Virus record (IMG/VR): IMGVR_UViG_3300020129_000572
Coordinates: 1-37,907 of that record
DNA length: 37,907 nt
Origin: a virus
Reading direction: 5' to 3' (one strand)
Shown here: positions 15,539-24,676 of the stretch, piece after piece
Position numbering within the stretch: position 1 is the first letter of the stretch
Layout of the letters: each line of letters starts with the position of its first letter
Position numbers and translations under genes: made by a program
Notes under the pieces: generated by a model
Seen by the model: only the letters and a program-made list of their open reading frames with translations
Told to the model about the DNA's origin: nothing
Database searches by the model: none

Positions 15539-15886
15539 ATGTACGCAATCGCAATCAGAGTAGCCTTCGAGGAGCTTAGGAGCCTGTCATTCGGCTCCAT
15601 TTCCGGAACGTACGCCGGCGTGGGAACGGTGCTGGAAAATCCAGCCCATCAAATAGTTATAGAAAATCTTACCGACACCGATGTATTCGGCTCCTTTAAT
15701 GGAGTCACCGACCATGTGTATATCCCGTCTGGTCAGGCGCGAATATATGACTTCACTAGTAATAAAGGACCAGGAGGCGGGTTCTACCTTGCCCAAGGAT
15801 CCCGATTTTACGTCAAGGATAATGGCACGCCTGCTTCTTCTGGAGCAGTGTACCTAGAAGTCGTATACGCCGCTGAATCAGCCTAG
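15539..15886 (+). CDS. Small beta-sandwich virion protein B
   Basis: A 115-residue beta-rich protein with the same plan as its upstream neighbour: QIVIENLTDTDVFGSFNG, then YIPSGQARIYDFTSN, then GSRFYVKDNGTPASSGAVYLEVVY. The match to IVNSSNREIDISYDGG, LFPGERLQLDFQ and GTKIYVRG..GAGLVYLAGYY suggests duplication followed by divergence. AAGGAG precedes the ATG. Function unknown; a paired virion component is likely. Confidence 0.72.
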   Translation: MYAIAIRVAFEELRSLSFGSISGTYAGVGTVLENPAHQIVIENLTDTDVFGSFNGVTDHVYIPSGQARIYDFTSNKGPGGGFYLAQGSRFYVKDNGTPASSGAVYLEVVYAAESA

Positions 15887-15894
15887 GAGACCCG

Positions 15895-16419
15895 ATGAGT
15901 CAAATACTACAGAGGTCAGGAAGTGGGCCAGTCCCACCTACTGTCGTCGAAACACTTACGGGTAATACGGGAGGCCCAGTAGGCCCTACTGGTAATAATA
16001 TTAACGTACTAGGGAGTGGACTGCTTACTGTTACTGGGAACCCAGGTACTAGTACGCTCACCATTTCTCAGAGTAATGCCGCAGTAGCAAACGCTCAAAC
16101 GGTTGGCCTCGTTACCGTTAATATCATCTCCCTGGTGGTTCCCGATTCAGAAATGGTCACCATTAAAGCAGTGATTAATGGCCTACGAGACGATACTACC
16201 GATGCCTGGGGTGGTGAAGTTATCTTTACCGTCCTCCGCCCGGCCGGTGGGGATGTCACCATTGTCGGGGCGCCAATTATATCCGCCAATACGACCTCCA
16301 CTGCTGACATTTCAGGCTCAGTAAATATTGGAGCGGAGACGGCAGAAATAAATGTAATCGGCGTCGCAGGGCAGACCTGGAACTGGGTAGCTGATTATGA
16401 ATACTTCTACCAATTCTAG
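15895..16419 (+). CDS. Tail fibre-associated protein
   Basis: A 174-residue beta-rich protein. Its N-terminal part (VVETLTGNTGGPVGPTGNNINVLG, LTVTGNPGTSTLTIS) is the type of repeat found in the shafts of phage fibres, here in the same form as segments of the 16429, 20698 and 22383 products. The C-terminal 100 residues form a compact beta domain (VTIKAVINGLRDDTTDAWGGEVIFTVLRP, ISANTTSTADISGSVNI). GGAG precedes the ATG. It is probably a short fibre or an adaptor for the next ones. Confidence 0.7.
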   Translation: MSQILQRSGSGPVPPTVVETLTGNTGGPVGPTGNNINVLGSGLLTVTGNPGTSTLTISQSNAAVANAQTVGLVTVNIISLVVPDSEMVTIKAVINGLRDDTTDAWGGEVIFTVLRPAGGDVTIVGAPIISANTTSTADISGSVNIGAETAEINVIGVAGQTWNWVADYEYFYQF

Positions 16420-16428
16420 GGAGTTACC

Positions 16429-18201
16429 ATGGGAAAATTAGGATTTAGAGATAATGGTAGCCCGTATGTCTATGAAGAAATAACGGGAACGTCCTCTGCC
16501 GCGATAGGCTTAGATAATGGCGATTCGGGAAAACTCAAGGTCGTAGTATCGCTTAACCCGAATGCTACTCCAGGAGGAACTCCCCTGCAGATGACTATAG
16601 ACCCAGCAGCTAATGGAGACATCGCCTTCACGCCTAACGGCTCGGGGAATGTAGTCGTAGGCAATGGCAGCTTAGTTGTCTCTGCGGGCAACGTCACTGT
16701 TCCTGCATCGAACTCTTCGGGAAACGCAGGATTCTTTGTCCTTAATAGCAATGTCTTCTTGAGTAATCTCGGGACTGGAAATGTATTCGTTGGACCCAGC
16801 GTAGCCAACCTCACCCTCGATCAGACTCAGGCGCAGTTTAATGCGCTCGTGGGAACTAATATAGGAACGGGGCTAACTACCGGAGCTGACAACGTGGCCG
16901 TAGGCGCGTTCTCGCTACAGGATTTAACCAACGGCGTACAGAACGTGGCAGTTGGTCTGGGATGCCTACAGCACATCGTTAACGGTGCCTTTAATATCGG
17001 CATCGGCACGGGAACTGGCAACCTCATGACCGCTGGAACTGAGAGCAGTAATATACTCATCGGCAACCGCGGAGTGAACTCAGAAAGCAACGCGATACGC
17101 ATCGGCGTCACAGGTTCGAGCAACCAGCAGCAGAATGCCTGTTATATCGCAGGTATTTATGGGGTAACCCCGGGCGGTGGCGGTCTTAACATGGCTACTA
17201 TTGATAGTAATGGCCAGTTAGGATCTCAGGCACTTCCTGCGGCAGGAGCTATAACCGAACTTGATGGCAATACTGGAAACGCCACAGGCGCTACGGTTAA
17301 TGTCATAGCCGATACAGGAGAGGGCACCTCTCTTATCACCGGTGATAACGTATCAACCCTCACCCTTACCTATAGTGATGCGGATTTTAATACGGTCCTT
17401 GGAACGTCAGGCTTTGCGGGAACCCATACCCCAGCCGTTGCTGTAGCAAATACAGGACTTGGCGCTCTGAATCTCAACGTGGTCACTACTGCTAGTGGGA
17501 ACACGGCGATCGGCTTTAGCGCTGGGACGTCTCTCCTTTCGGGTATTAACAACGTCATTCTCGGCGCGAATGCTATGGGCGCTTCTACTACTGCGAGCAC
17601 GAATACCGCCCTCGGAATATCGGCGCTTACAGTTCTGGACTCAGGATCTGGAAACATAGCAGTGGGCTCTGGGGCGGGAAGTGCCTATACGACTACTGAA
17701 TCGGATAACATCTTGATCGGAAGCTTAGGCGTTATCGCCGATGGGAATACCATCAGGATTGGTACTCAGGGTTCGGGATCGGGCCAGCAGGATACGACGT
17801 TCATAGCGGGTATCTACGGCGTTACGCCAGGAGCTGGCGGCCTCAATATGGCGACTATCGATAGTGCGGGCCAATTAGGATCTCAAGCGCTGCCAACTCC
17901 GTACGTGGTACAAATCACTCCTGTTAATAACGCAGCATCTCCCTATACAGTGCTCACTACTGATTACTACCTCTCGGTGGATACCAGTGGCGGCGCAGTT
18001 ACCCTTCTCTTCCCAGATGCTCCTGCTACAGGGCGCATCTTCGCGGTTAAGGATTCCACGGGAACGAGTGCGGGTGCCAATATCACGGTCACTACCGTGG
18101 GTGGCGCGGTGCTTATTGATGGGGCTACCAGCTTTGTGATGAATACCAATTATGAAGCCGTGGACTTAATTTTCAATGGTTCTAGCTACGAGGTCTACTA
18201 A
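16429..18201 (+). CDS. Tail fibre with YadA-like head repeats and internal duplication
   Basis: A 590-residue fibre. It has YadA/trimeric-adhesin head repeats (NVAVGAFSLQDLTNG, NIGIGTGTGNLMT, NTALGISALTVLDSG, NIAVGSGAGSAYT). About 85 residues occur twice: NILIGNRGV...AIRIG...YIAGIYGVTPGGGGLNMATIDSNGQLGSQALP, and again with NILIGSLGV...TIRIG...FIAGIYGVTPGAGGLNMATIDSAGQLGSQALP. The two copies use largely different codons for the same residues. The C-terminal 90 residues form a separate beta domain (VLTTDYYLSVDTSGGAVTLLFP) often seen at fibre ends. No S74 chaperone. Stop overlaps the next ATG (TAATG). Confidence 0.85.
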   Translation: MGKLGFRDNGSPYVYEEITGTSSAAIGLDNGDSGKLKVVVSLNPNATPGGTPLQMTIDPAANGDIAFTPNGSGNVVVGNGSLVVSAGNVTVPASNSSGNAGFFVLNSNVFLSNLGTGNVFVGPSVANLTLDQTQAQFNALVGTNIGTGLTTGADNVAVGAFSLQDLTNGVQNVAVGLGCLQHIVNGAFNIGIGTGTGNLMTAGTESSNILIGNRGVNSESNAIRIGVTGSSNQQQNACYIAGIYGVTPGGGGLNMATIDSNGQLGSQALPAAGAITELDGNTGNATGATVNVIADTGEGTSLITGDNVSTLTLTYSDADFNTVLGTSGFAGTHTPAVAVANTGLGALNLNVVTTASGNTAIGFSAGTSLLSGINNVILGANAMGASTTASTNTALGISALTVLDSGSGNIAVGSGAGSAYTTTESDNILIGSLGVIADGNTIRIGTQGSGSGQQDTTFIAGIYGVTPGAGGLNMATIDSAGQLGSQALPTPYVVQITPVNNAASPYTVLTTDYYLSVDTSGGAVTLLFPDAPATGRIFAVKDSTGTSAGANITVTTVGGAVLIDGATSFVMNTNYEAVDLIFNGSSYEVY

Positions 18202-19598
18202 TGGCATACAAACGAATATCTCCTCAGCCAGTGGTTGAGGGCGGAACTGGAGATTCATCCTTTACGGCCTATGCGGTTGTCACGGGCGGTACGACTTCTA
18301 CGGCAGCGTTACAGTCTATCGCATCAGTGGGAACGGCTGGCCAATTACTTACCAGTAACGGGGCTGGCGCATTGCCCACCTTTCAGACGGCAGCTGGTGC
18401 TTCTATCTCCATCACCGGAGACAGCGGAGGCGCTCTTACGAGTGGTAGTTTCACCTTTACAGGGGGCACAAGCGGCCTCACCTTTGCCGGAGCCGGTACC
18501 ACTGAAACTCTCGGGGGCACGCTCGCTATAGCCCATGGAGGCACAAACGCTACTTCGATGACCAACACAGACGGCGTCGTCTATTATGACGGCACTCGCT
18601 TGGTCACCACGACGGTAGGTACGGCTACCAATGTATTAACCAGTAATGGCGCCGGTGTCGCTCCTACTTTCCAGGCGGTTCCCGCATCGTCCATTTCTAT
18701 AACGGGTAATAGTGGAGGCGCCCTTACAGGCAATGCCTTCACTTTCACTGGCGGGACTACAGGTCTCACCTTTGCCGGGGCTGGAACGACTGAGACGCTA
18801 GGCGGTACATTGGCTATAGCCAATGGCGGCACTAACGCGACCTCTATGGCGAATACCGACGGGGTTGTTTACTACGACGGAACGAGATTAGTAACCACAG
18901 CTGTGGGTACAGCCACTAATGTTCTCACGAGCAATGGTGCGGGCGTAGCGCCCACCTTCCAGGCTGTTCCTGCGTCCTCTATCTCTATCACAGGGAATAG
19001 CGGCGGAGCACTTACTGGGAATGCCTTTACCTTTACAGGTGGAACCACGGGACTCACCTTTTCGGGCGCTGGCACAACGGAAACCTTAACGGGAACGTTA
19101 GCGATCGCCAATGGTGGAACTAACGCTACTTCAATGGGTACTACTGATGGCGTGGTCTACTACGACGGAACTAGGCTGGTCACTACGACAGCGGGAACTG
19201 CTGCCCAGGTCTTAACCTCTAATGGTGCAGGCGTTGCTCCTACATTCCAGGCGGTTCCTTCGAGTGGGGGGATGAGCTGGTCCGAGCAGACCGGCACCAC
19301 GCAGGCGATGGCGGTGGCGCATGGCTACATTCTCAATAATGCAGGCGTTGTCACAGCGACTCTTCCCGCAACGGCGGCCGTGGGTGACATTATGGCGATA
19401 GTTGGCAAGGGAACTGGCGGCTGGTTGATGGCGCAAAATAGCGGGCAGACTGTCCACTTTGGGTCGGTTAATACGACCACGGGGGCAGGCGGCTCATTGG
19501 CATCTACTAATCGCTACGACTCCTTGGAGATCATCTGCACCACAGCAAACACTGATTTTGTAGTAAGAAGTTCAATCGGAAACTTAACGGTGGTCTAA
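18201..19598 (+). CDS. Tail fibre with three 96-residue repeats
   Basis: A 465-residue fibre. After a 67-residue start come three tandem units of 96 residues (18405-19268), each carrying SISITGNSGGALTGNAFTF, GGTxGLTF, GAGTTETL, LAIAxGGTNATSM, DGVVYYDGTRLVTT and VLTSNGAGVAPTFQAVP. GGTNATS-type motifs are common in phage fibre shafts. The last 110 residues (QTGTTQAMAVAHGYILNNAG to the C-terminus) form a distinct tip domain. Start and stop overlap the neighbours in TAATG fashion, so translation is coupled along the fibre operon. Confidence 0.85.
   Translation: MAYKRISPQPVVEGGTGDSSFTAYAVVTGGTTSTAALQSIASVGTAGQLLTSNGAGALPTFQTAAGASISITGDSGGALTSGSFTFTGGTSGLTFAGAGTTETLGGTLAIAHGGTNATSMTNTDGVVYYDGTRLVTTTVGTATNVLTSNGAGVAPTFQAVPASSISITGNSGGALTGNAFTFTGGTTGLTFAGAGTTETLGGTLAIANGGTNATSMANTDGVVYYDGTRLVTTAVGTATNVLTSNGAGVAPTFQAVPASSISITGNSGGALTGNAFTFTGGTTGLTFSGAGTTETLTGTLAIANGGTNATSMGTTDGVVYYDGTRLVTTTAGTAAQVLTSNGAGVAPTFQAVPSSGGMSWSEQTGTTQAMAVAHGYILNNAGVVTATLPATAAVGDIMAIVGKGTGGWLMAQNSGQTVHFGSVNTTTGAGGSLASTNRYDSLEIICTTANTDFVVRSSIGNLTVV
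18405..19268 (+). repeat. Three tandem 288-bp coding repeats, conserved in protein but recoded in DNA
   Basis: Units begin at 18405, 18693 and 18981, in exact 288-bp register. In the first 27 codons of units 2 and 3 (18693-18773 and 18981-19061) every residue is the same, yet 19 of the 27 codons differ synonymously. A recent duplication would be near-identical in DNA. Confidence 0.9.
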
Positions 19599-20473
19599 TG
19601 GCAACGAATAATGCGATAAATAACAGCACGAAGGTTACTACTTTCAATTCTAGTGGGTCCTTTTCTAAGGACGCTCGCGCCCAGATGATAAGCGTCTATA
19701 TCTTCAATGGAGGCGGAGGCGGAGGAAGCGGGCGCCAAGGCGCTACGACTGCTGCAGGTGGCGGGGCTGGAGGAGCTGGAGGAGGCACAGTCTTTATGCA
19801 GGCCCCAGCATCTTATTTTGATACCTCAGTATCCGTAACTGTAGGCGCAGGCGGAGGGGGTGGGACCACCCAAGGTGGCGCGAATAGTAACGGAAATAAC
19901 GGCAACCCCGGAACTCGCTCTTCTTTAGGAAATATCCTAAGCGCCGCGCAGGCATCCACTGGTGGTGGAGGTGGCACGACTACCGTGGTATCTGGGTCTA
20001 CCACAGTGGGGGGGCGAACCATGTTCGCTGGTGCCTTTGGTACCAACGGTGGGGGTGGCGGGAGTAACGTTGCCCCTGCATCTCCATCAGCAAGTCCCCT
20101 AGCGGGAGGTGGAGGTGGCGGAAGCGGCGCAGATACAGGAACTGCTCGACAAGCGGCTCCTGGTGCTGTGGTCTGTAATTTCGATTTAACAACGACTGTT
20201 CTCGCTGGTGGAAATGGCGGCATAGAGGGAGGCACAATCGACGGCTCCCAGGGAGTCTCGGTAAGCGCTGCGGGGAATCTCGGCTGGTTCTCTGGCGGCT
20301 CTGGCGGAGGCGGAGGGGGTGGCCAGTCCGTTGGAGGCGTTGCTGGTAAGGGCGGCAAGGGAGGCTCCCCGGGTGGTGGCGGAGGCGGCGGAGGCGGATC
20401 CATAAACGGAACCACTTCTGGCATTGGTGGCGATGGTGCCGATGGCCAGATCATCGTTGTAGAGCATTTCTAG
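19598..20473 (+). CDS. Glycine-rich fibre tip/adhesin
   Basis: A 291-residue protein with a short ordered start (NAINNSTKVTTFNSSGSFSKD, MISVYIFNGGG) and then long Gly-rich tracts (GGGGGGSGRQG, GGGAGGAGGG, GGGGGSNVAPASPSASPLAGGGGGG, GGSPGGGGGGGGG) alternating with short polar segments. Gly-rich sandwich tips made of polyglycine helices are known from receptor-binding adhesins of T4-like phages; the alternating form here fits that idea but is not proof. The end (GADGQIIVVEHF) is a usual strand that closes such domains. It starts on the previous stop (TAATG). Confidence 0.78.
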   Translation: MATNNAINNSTKVTTFNSSGSFSKDARAQMISVYIFNGGGGGGSGRQGATTAAGGGAGGAGGGTVFMQAPASYFDTSVSVTVGAGGGGGTTQGGANSNGNNGNPGTRSSLGNILSAAQASTGGGGGTTTVVSGSTTVGGRTMFAGAFGTNGGGGGSNVAPASPSASPLAGGGGGGSGADTGTARQAAPGAVVCNFDLTTTVLAGGNGGIEGGTIDGSQGVSVSAAGNLGWFSGGSGGGGGGGQSVGGVAGKGGKGGSPGGGGGGGGGSINGTTSGIGGDGADGQIIVVEHF

Positions 20474-20481
20474 GAGAACCC

Positions 20482-20661
20482 ATGGCGAGATACGCAGTAA
20501 TAGATTCGAATAACGTAGTCGTTGGTGTAGTCATCTGGGATGGGAAGGCGCAATGGTCGCCCCCGGAAGGGTTGAAGGTAGTACTAGGGTCTAACAGATC
20601 CGAAGTGGGCTACCTCTACAACCCCCAGGATGATTCATTCTCGGCACCGAAGCAGGGATAA
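20482..20661 (+). CDS. Small fibre-associated protein
   Basis: A 59-residue protein starting MARYAVIDSNNVVVGVVIWDG, then WSPPEGLKVVLG and SEVGYLYNPQDDSF. This small module (AVID-x-x-N-x-V, then WDG, then PPEG) is one I recall at the end of, or just after, phage fibre genes, often as a separate assembly partner. GGAGAACC lies before the ATG. It sits between the Gly-rich adhesin and the S74-type fibre. Confidence 0.75.
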   Translation: MARYAVIDSNNVVVGVVIWDGKAQWSPPEGLKVVLGSNRSEVGYLYNPQDDSFSAPKQG

Positions 20662-20697
20662 CATATAACGTCCACATATTTTCTAAAGGAGAAAAGT

Positions 20698-22374
20698 ATG
20701 GCGACTGGAAAGAAATTAACGGGAATAAATCCCTTAGCATATATGGGGGTCGAGCCAACGGCTCCCCCACAATTAGTTGTTCAACCCTTCCCCCCAACCC
20801 CAGCCGACGTCCAGAATAATAATCTGGGCACCATCTGGATCGTTCAGGGCTCTGAGGTCTGGATGCTCGTAGCCCTTGCAGGAAATACTGCAACCTGGGT
20901 TCAGATTTATCCAGCGGTAGGCGGTACGGTCCAATTCGATACGGATGCAGGCAACGCCGTCCCAGCTTTTGGTGTCATAGATATCCTGGGCGGCACGAAT
21001 ATTAACACCGCTGGCGCAGGAAATGTGGTCACCATTAATCTCGATGACAGCATCGTGGTAAATGATTTCGAAGCCACAGGGAATGCTGTTATCTTTTCTG
21101 GCCTGGGCGCTGATGGCGTTCTCCAGATAGATGGCGGCGGGAACGTAAGCGCGAGCAATGGTACTGACGGACAGGTTCTGATAGCAGCCACTGCGGGCTC
21201 TCCTTCGTGGGCGAATATCACCTCACTCGACGCGAGCGTAACCATAACGAATGGGGCGAATTCCATAGACCTCTCAGTTGCGGGAGGTGGTGGTGGCATC
21301 ACTACGCTTGATGGCGATGTGGGCTCTGCCACGGGTGCCACAGTTACAATAGCTGGTGGCTCTAATATCCACACTTCTGCCGCAGTTGCGACAGTCACCG
21401 TTGACCTGGATGACACGGTTTCTATTTCGGGGAAAATGACTGCGGGCACTGGGTTCGAAGCGACTACGGGCAACGTGGATATCGACGCAGGGAACTTAAC
21501 GCTTCCTGATACGAACGCTGGGTTAACAGCGGGGATCATCTTCATCGATAGTGTGGTGTTCATGCACAGTGGCAACGCCGCTACTAATGCGAACTCATTC
21601 TTAGGCGGAGCGGGAAACCCCGGAACTATAGACCCAGCAGCTACAGCAAATACTGCAGTTGGAGGGACAGCTCTCGATAGTTTAACTACGGGCACCCTTA
21701 ACGTGGCCATAGGAAATAACTGCATAGAGGATATCACGACCGGAAGCCAGAACACTGCTGTGGGAGTGGCATGCGGTAACGCTGGCCTGGACACCGGATC
21801 TAATAACACCTTCCTCGGCTATGCCGCAGGAAGCGCCTATACCGGTGCAGAATCTCATAATATCTGTATCGGACATGGCGTAGATGGAACCCTCGGAGAA
21901 TCTGATGTAATCCGCATCGGCGATACCCAAACAGCGACATTCGTTGCGGGGATCTTCGGCGCAACGGTGGGCGGAACGGGTATCCCTGTGGTGGTAGATA
22001 ATGCCGGCCAATTGGGAACGGTAGTTTCCTCTCGCCGCTTTAAGGATAACATCGAAGACATGGGCGCATTAAGTAATGTGATCCATAACCTTCGTCCAGT
22101 TACCTTCACCATGAAGGGAGACAAGGAGAAGCGCAGGCAGCTTGGTCTTATCGCAGAGGAAGTTGAAAGGGTCTTAGCCGACCTTGTGGTCCATAACGAA
22201 GGCCAGACGCTTACGGTTCGTTATGACCAGCTCCCTGTTCTACTGCTCAACGAGTTACAGATTATGCACAAGGCGCTCATCCAGCAAGAGGAGTTGGTCT
22301 ATAGGCTTTCTGAAAAGATAGACCAGTTAACTCACCGCGTAGATACCGTGTGCAAAATGACCATGTGCGATTAG
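20698..22374 (+). CDS. Tail fibre with YadA-like repeats and S74 intramolecular chaperone
   Basis: A 558-residue fibre. Residues about 8-80 are an N-terminal attachment module (TGINPLAYMGVEPT, NNNLGTIWIV, EVWMLVALAGNTATW) shared with the next gene and more distantly with 14128. The shaft has repeated GNxGxATGATV-type segments and YadA-like head repeats (NTAVGGTALDSLTTG, NNTFLGYAAGSAYTG). The C-terminal 110 residues start SSRRFKDNIEDM, continue LRPVTFTMKGDKEKRRQLGLIAEEVE, and end in coiled coil; this is the Peptidase S74 (endosialidase chaperone) domain that folds trimers and cuts itself off at the Ser of the SxRxK segment. AAAGGAG precedes the ATG. Confidence 0.9.
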   Translation: MATGKKLTGINPLAYMGVEPTAPPQLVVQPFPPTPADVQNNNLGTIWIVQGSEVWMLVALAGNTATWVQIYPAVGGTVQFDTDAGNAVPAFGVIDILGGTNINTAGAGNVVTINLDDSIVVNDFEATGNAVIFSGLGADGVLQIDGGGNVSASNGTDGQVLIAATAGSPSWANITSLDASVTITNGANSIDLSVAGGGGGITTLDGDVGSATGATVTIAGGSNIHTSAAVATVTVDLDDTVSISGKMTAGTGFEATTGNVDIDAGNLTLPDTNAGLTAGIIFIDSVVFMHSGNAATNANSFLGGAGNPGTIDPAATANTAVGGTALDSLTTGTLNVAIGNNCIEDITTGSQNTAVGVACGNAGLDTGSNNTFLGYAAGSAYTGAESHNICIGHGVDGTLGESDVIRIGDTQTATFVAGIFGATVGGTGIPVVVDNAGQLGTVVSSRRFKDNIEDMGALSNVIHNLRPVTFTMKGDKEKRRQLGLIAEEVERVLADLVVHNEGQTLTVRYDQLPVLLLNELQIMHKALIQQEELVYRLSEKIDQLTHRVDTVCKMTMCD

Positions 22375-22382
22375 GAGAAGCT

Positions 22383-24539
22383 ATGGTATCAGCAAAACGA
22401 TTGAGTGGTATAAATCCATTGGCTTATATCGGGGTGGAACCAACCACCCCCGCCCCGCTCTTTGTAAAAGACCGTTCCCCGACCGTGAACGACTATCAAA
22501 ACTTCAATATAGGAACTTTCTGGCTTGTGACGGGTAATAGTATCCCTGAAGAAGTCTGGATGCTCGTCGCCCTTTCTGCTGGAATCGCTACATGGGTACA
22601 GCTGTATCCGGGCGGTGGCGGTGGTGGTGGCGCGAACGAATTTCCGTGTGACTCTGGTACGGCGAACGAAGCGGGCGGCATCTTAAATGTGCTCGGCGAC
22701 GGGAATGTAACAACTTCTGGCGCAGGAAATACGATCACTATATCCCTTGCCGGAACCTTTTCTGAGGAGTTTGATACGGATGCTGGAACCGCCACTCCGG
22801 CTGCGGGCACATTAATAGTCCATGGTGGAACGAATATTGGAACCACTGGAGCGGGTAATACGGTTACGATAAACTTAGATCCATCGATCAACTTAGCAGG
22901 CAGCTTGGTCGTAGGCACTACCAGTAATCTCATAGGCAATGTTACCTTTAATGGGGCGCTACGGGCGACTACCTTTGGCCGCGGAGTTGTGCAAAGCGAC
23001 TCTACTGGGGTTCTCTTTAGTAGCAACGGCACCAACGGCCAGGTTATTATCGCTGCGACGGGGGGAACTCCTCTCTGGAGGAATCTTACTTCACTCGACT
23101 CATCTATTACTATCACCAATGGCGCGAACTCTATCGACCTATCGGCGGTCGGAGGTGGCGGTGGAGGTGCCATTAACTTCCCAACCAATTCCGGAACGGC
23201 AACTGAGGCGGGTGGAGTTCTGCGTATACTTGGTGGCACTAACATTGGTACTGTGGGCGCAGGGAATACGGTCACCGTTAACCTTGATCCAAGTGTTACT
23301 CTCGCTGGCAGCCTAAATGTGGGGACCACTTTAGATGTGACAGGAGCGAGCCAGCTCACCGGCAACGTTCTTTTCGAAGGAAATGTCACTGTTAACAACT
23401 TTAGTGCGGGGGTTGTACAGAGTGACAACTTGGGGCTGTTATCTTCCAGCAAGGGGAATAATGGCCAGGTTCTCATCGGCTCTACTGCGGGATCTCCTGC
23501 TTGGGCGGATCTCACCTCGTCTGATGGCTCAATAGTTATTGTGAATGGCCCGAACTCTATCGATTTATTGGCTACCGGTGGTGGTGGAGGAGGAGGGGGT
23601 GCTTCTTGCGCCTTCCTGGCCCATCAGGCCTCCTCAATAGTGGGCGGACTTTATGAAGGGGGCGTCTATTATCCACTGGGCACTCAATTGGCCCTGGTCG
23701 AAGATTATGACGTGGGGGGAGACTTCTATCCTGGAAATGGAACAGGAAGCCCCGCGACTTTTACCGCACCCATAACTGGGAAGTACTATCTACAGCTGAA
23801 CGCAGCTGTAAGCAATTCTCCCTCCGCGTCTAGCACATTTGCGGGAACTGTCCGCATAGTGACTCCCGCGCGCACATATGAATCTACCCCCTTCGATGGC
23901 CTTACTGGCAGCTCCAACCACCAGGTTACCCCTGTTCTTACTGTCTGTGCAGACTTGAATCAGGGGGATGTGGTAACATTCCAGGCCTTCACCCCAGTGG
24001 GAACTGGCGGTGGTAGTTTGGATGGGCAGGCGAATCCAATCATTACCTTTTGCTCGGGCTTCTTGGTGAGCAGCGGAGGAGTAGTCGGCAAAGGGTTCTC
24101 TGCATATCAAAGTGTGGATACACCCGTCCTCTCTTCTCATACTTATACCGTGGGGACGCAGCAGGCGCTCACTACTATTTTTGATGCGACTGGCGGATTT
24201 TATAATGGCGATGGGGCTGGAAGTCCTGCCTCATTCACGGCACCGTTTACTGGCACTTATAACCTATATTTTTCTGCACAATTTAGGCAGCAATCTGTAG
24301 GAGTAGGGACTGTTTTTGCAAACATCGTCACTCCTACATTTACTTATACAGTGAGCCCGATTAGCGGCGCCGGGTCATTTATAACCGATCAGAACGCGCA
24401 TATTTCTGCCCTAGTTGCCCTTAATGTAGGAGATGTCGTTACCTTCACAGCTATTGCAGCGACCAGCAACAGCTGGAGGCTGCATGGCCTAGTGGGAGGG
24501 CAGATCACCACTTACATATCGGGGTATAGAGTGAGCTAG
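22383..24539 (+). CDS. Large tail fibre ending in two C1q-like domains
   Basis: A 718-residue fibre. I use ATG 22383 because TAGGAGAAGC lies just upstream; an in-frame ATG at 22350 lies inside the previous gene. Residues 1-80 repeat the attachment module of 20698 (SGINPLAYIGVEPT, EVWMLVAL, ATWVQLYP). The shaft has repeated segments (GTNIGTTGAGNTVTINLDPS and GTNIGTVGAGNTVTVNLDPS) and poly-Gly linkers. The last 310 residues are two tandem beta-jelly-roll domains of C1q/TNF type, each with VGTQxAL, then SPASFTAPxTGxYxL, then VGDVVTF. Such domains bind receptors, so this is a likely host-recognition fibre. Last gene of the operon. Confidence 0.85.
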   Translation: MVSAKRLSGINPLAYIGVEPTTPAPLFVKDRSPTVNDYQNFNIGTFWLVTGNSIPEEVWMLVALSAGIATWVQLYPGGGGGGGANEFPCDSGTANEAGGILNVLGDGNVTTSGAGNTITISLAGTFSEEFDTDAGTATPAAGTLIVHGGTNIGTTGAGNTVTINLDPSINLAGSLVVGTTSNLIGNVTFNGALRATTFGRGVVQSDSTGVLFSSNGTNGQVIIAATGGTPLWRNLTSLDSSITITNGANSIDLSAVGGGGGGAINFPTNSGTATEAGGVLRILGGTNIGTVGAGNTVTVNLDPSVTLAGSLNVGTTLDVTGASQLTGNVLFEGNVTVNNFSAGVVQSDNLGLLSSSKGNNGQVLIGSTAGSPAWADLTSSDGSIVIVNGPNSIDLLATGGGGGGGGASCAFLAHQASSIVGGLYEGGVYYPLGTQLALVEDYDVGGDFYPGNGTGSPATFTAPITGKYYLQLNAAVSNSPSASSTFAGTVRIVTPARTYESTPFDGLTGSSNHQVTPVLTVCADLNQGDVVTFQAFTPVGTGGGSLDGQANPIITFCSGFLVSSGGVVGKGFSAYQSVDTPVLSSHTYTVGTQQALTTIFDATGGFYNGDGAGSPASFTAPFTGTYNLYFSAQFRQQSVGVGTVFANIVTPTFTYTVSPISGAGSFITDQNAHISALVALNVGDVVTFTAIAATSNSWRLHGLVGGQITTYISGYRVS

Positions 24540-24605
24540 ATATATTGATCAGATCGATGTATTATAGAGCGAGAGCGCGTACTACGTAATAGTATTGAAT
24601 ATCCT

Positions 24606-24647
24606 CCAGGGCCACTCTTCAAGTCAAAGTGAATAGAGTGGCCCTGG
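24606..24647. terminator. Long hairpin between fibre operon and early operon
   Basis: CCAGGGCCACTCT (24606-24618) pairs perfectly with AGAGTGGCCCTGG (24635-24647), 13 bp with a 16-nt loop. It lies between convergent stops (24539 and 24677), so it probably ends transcription from both sides. There is no strong T-run on either side. Nothing else is seen in 24540-24676. Confidence 0.75.
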
Positions 24648-24676
24648 GTCGGTTAAGAGGCGAGTAATGTTCTAGA

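Noticed and set aside
19813-20454. Long minus-strand frame rich in proline over the Gly-rich fibre
   Set aside because: Antisense of GGN codons gives NCC (Pro/Ala etc.) without stops. No ribosome site, and the plus-strand gene is clear.
20907-23515. Minus-strand open frames of 300 and 339 codons over two fibres
   Set aside because: They mirror the Gly/Ala/Thr-rich fibre genes in codon-phase; no start signal and no domain.
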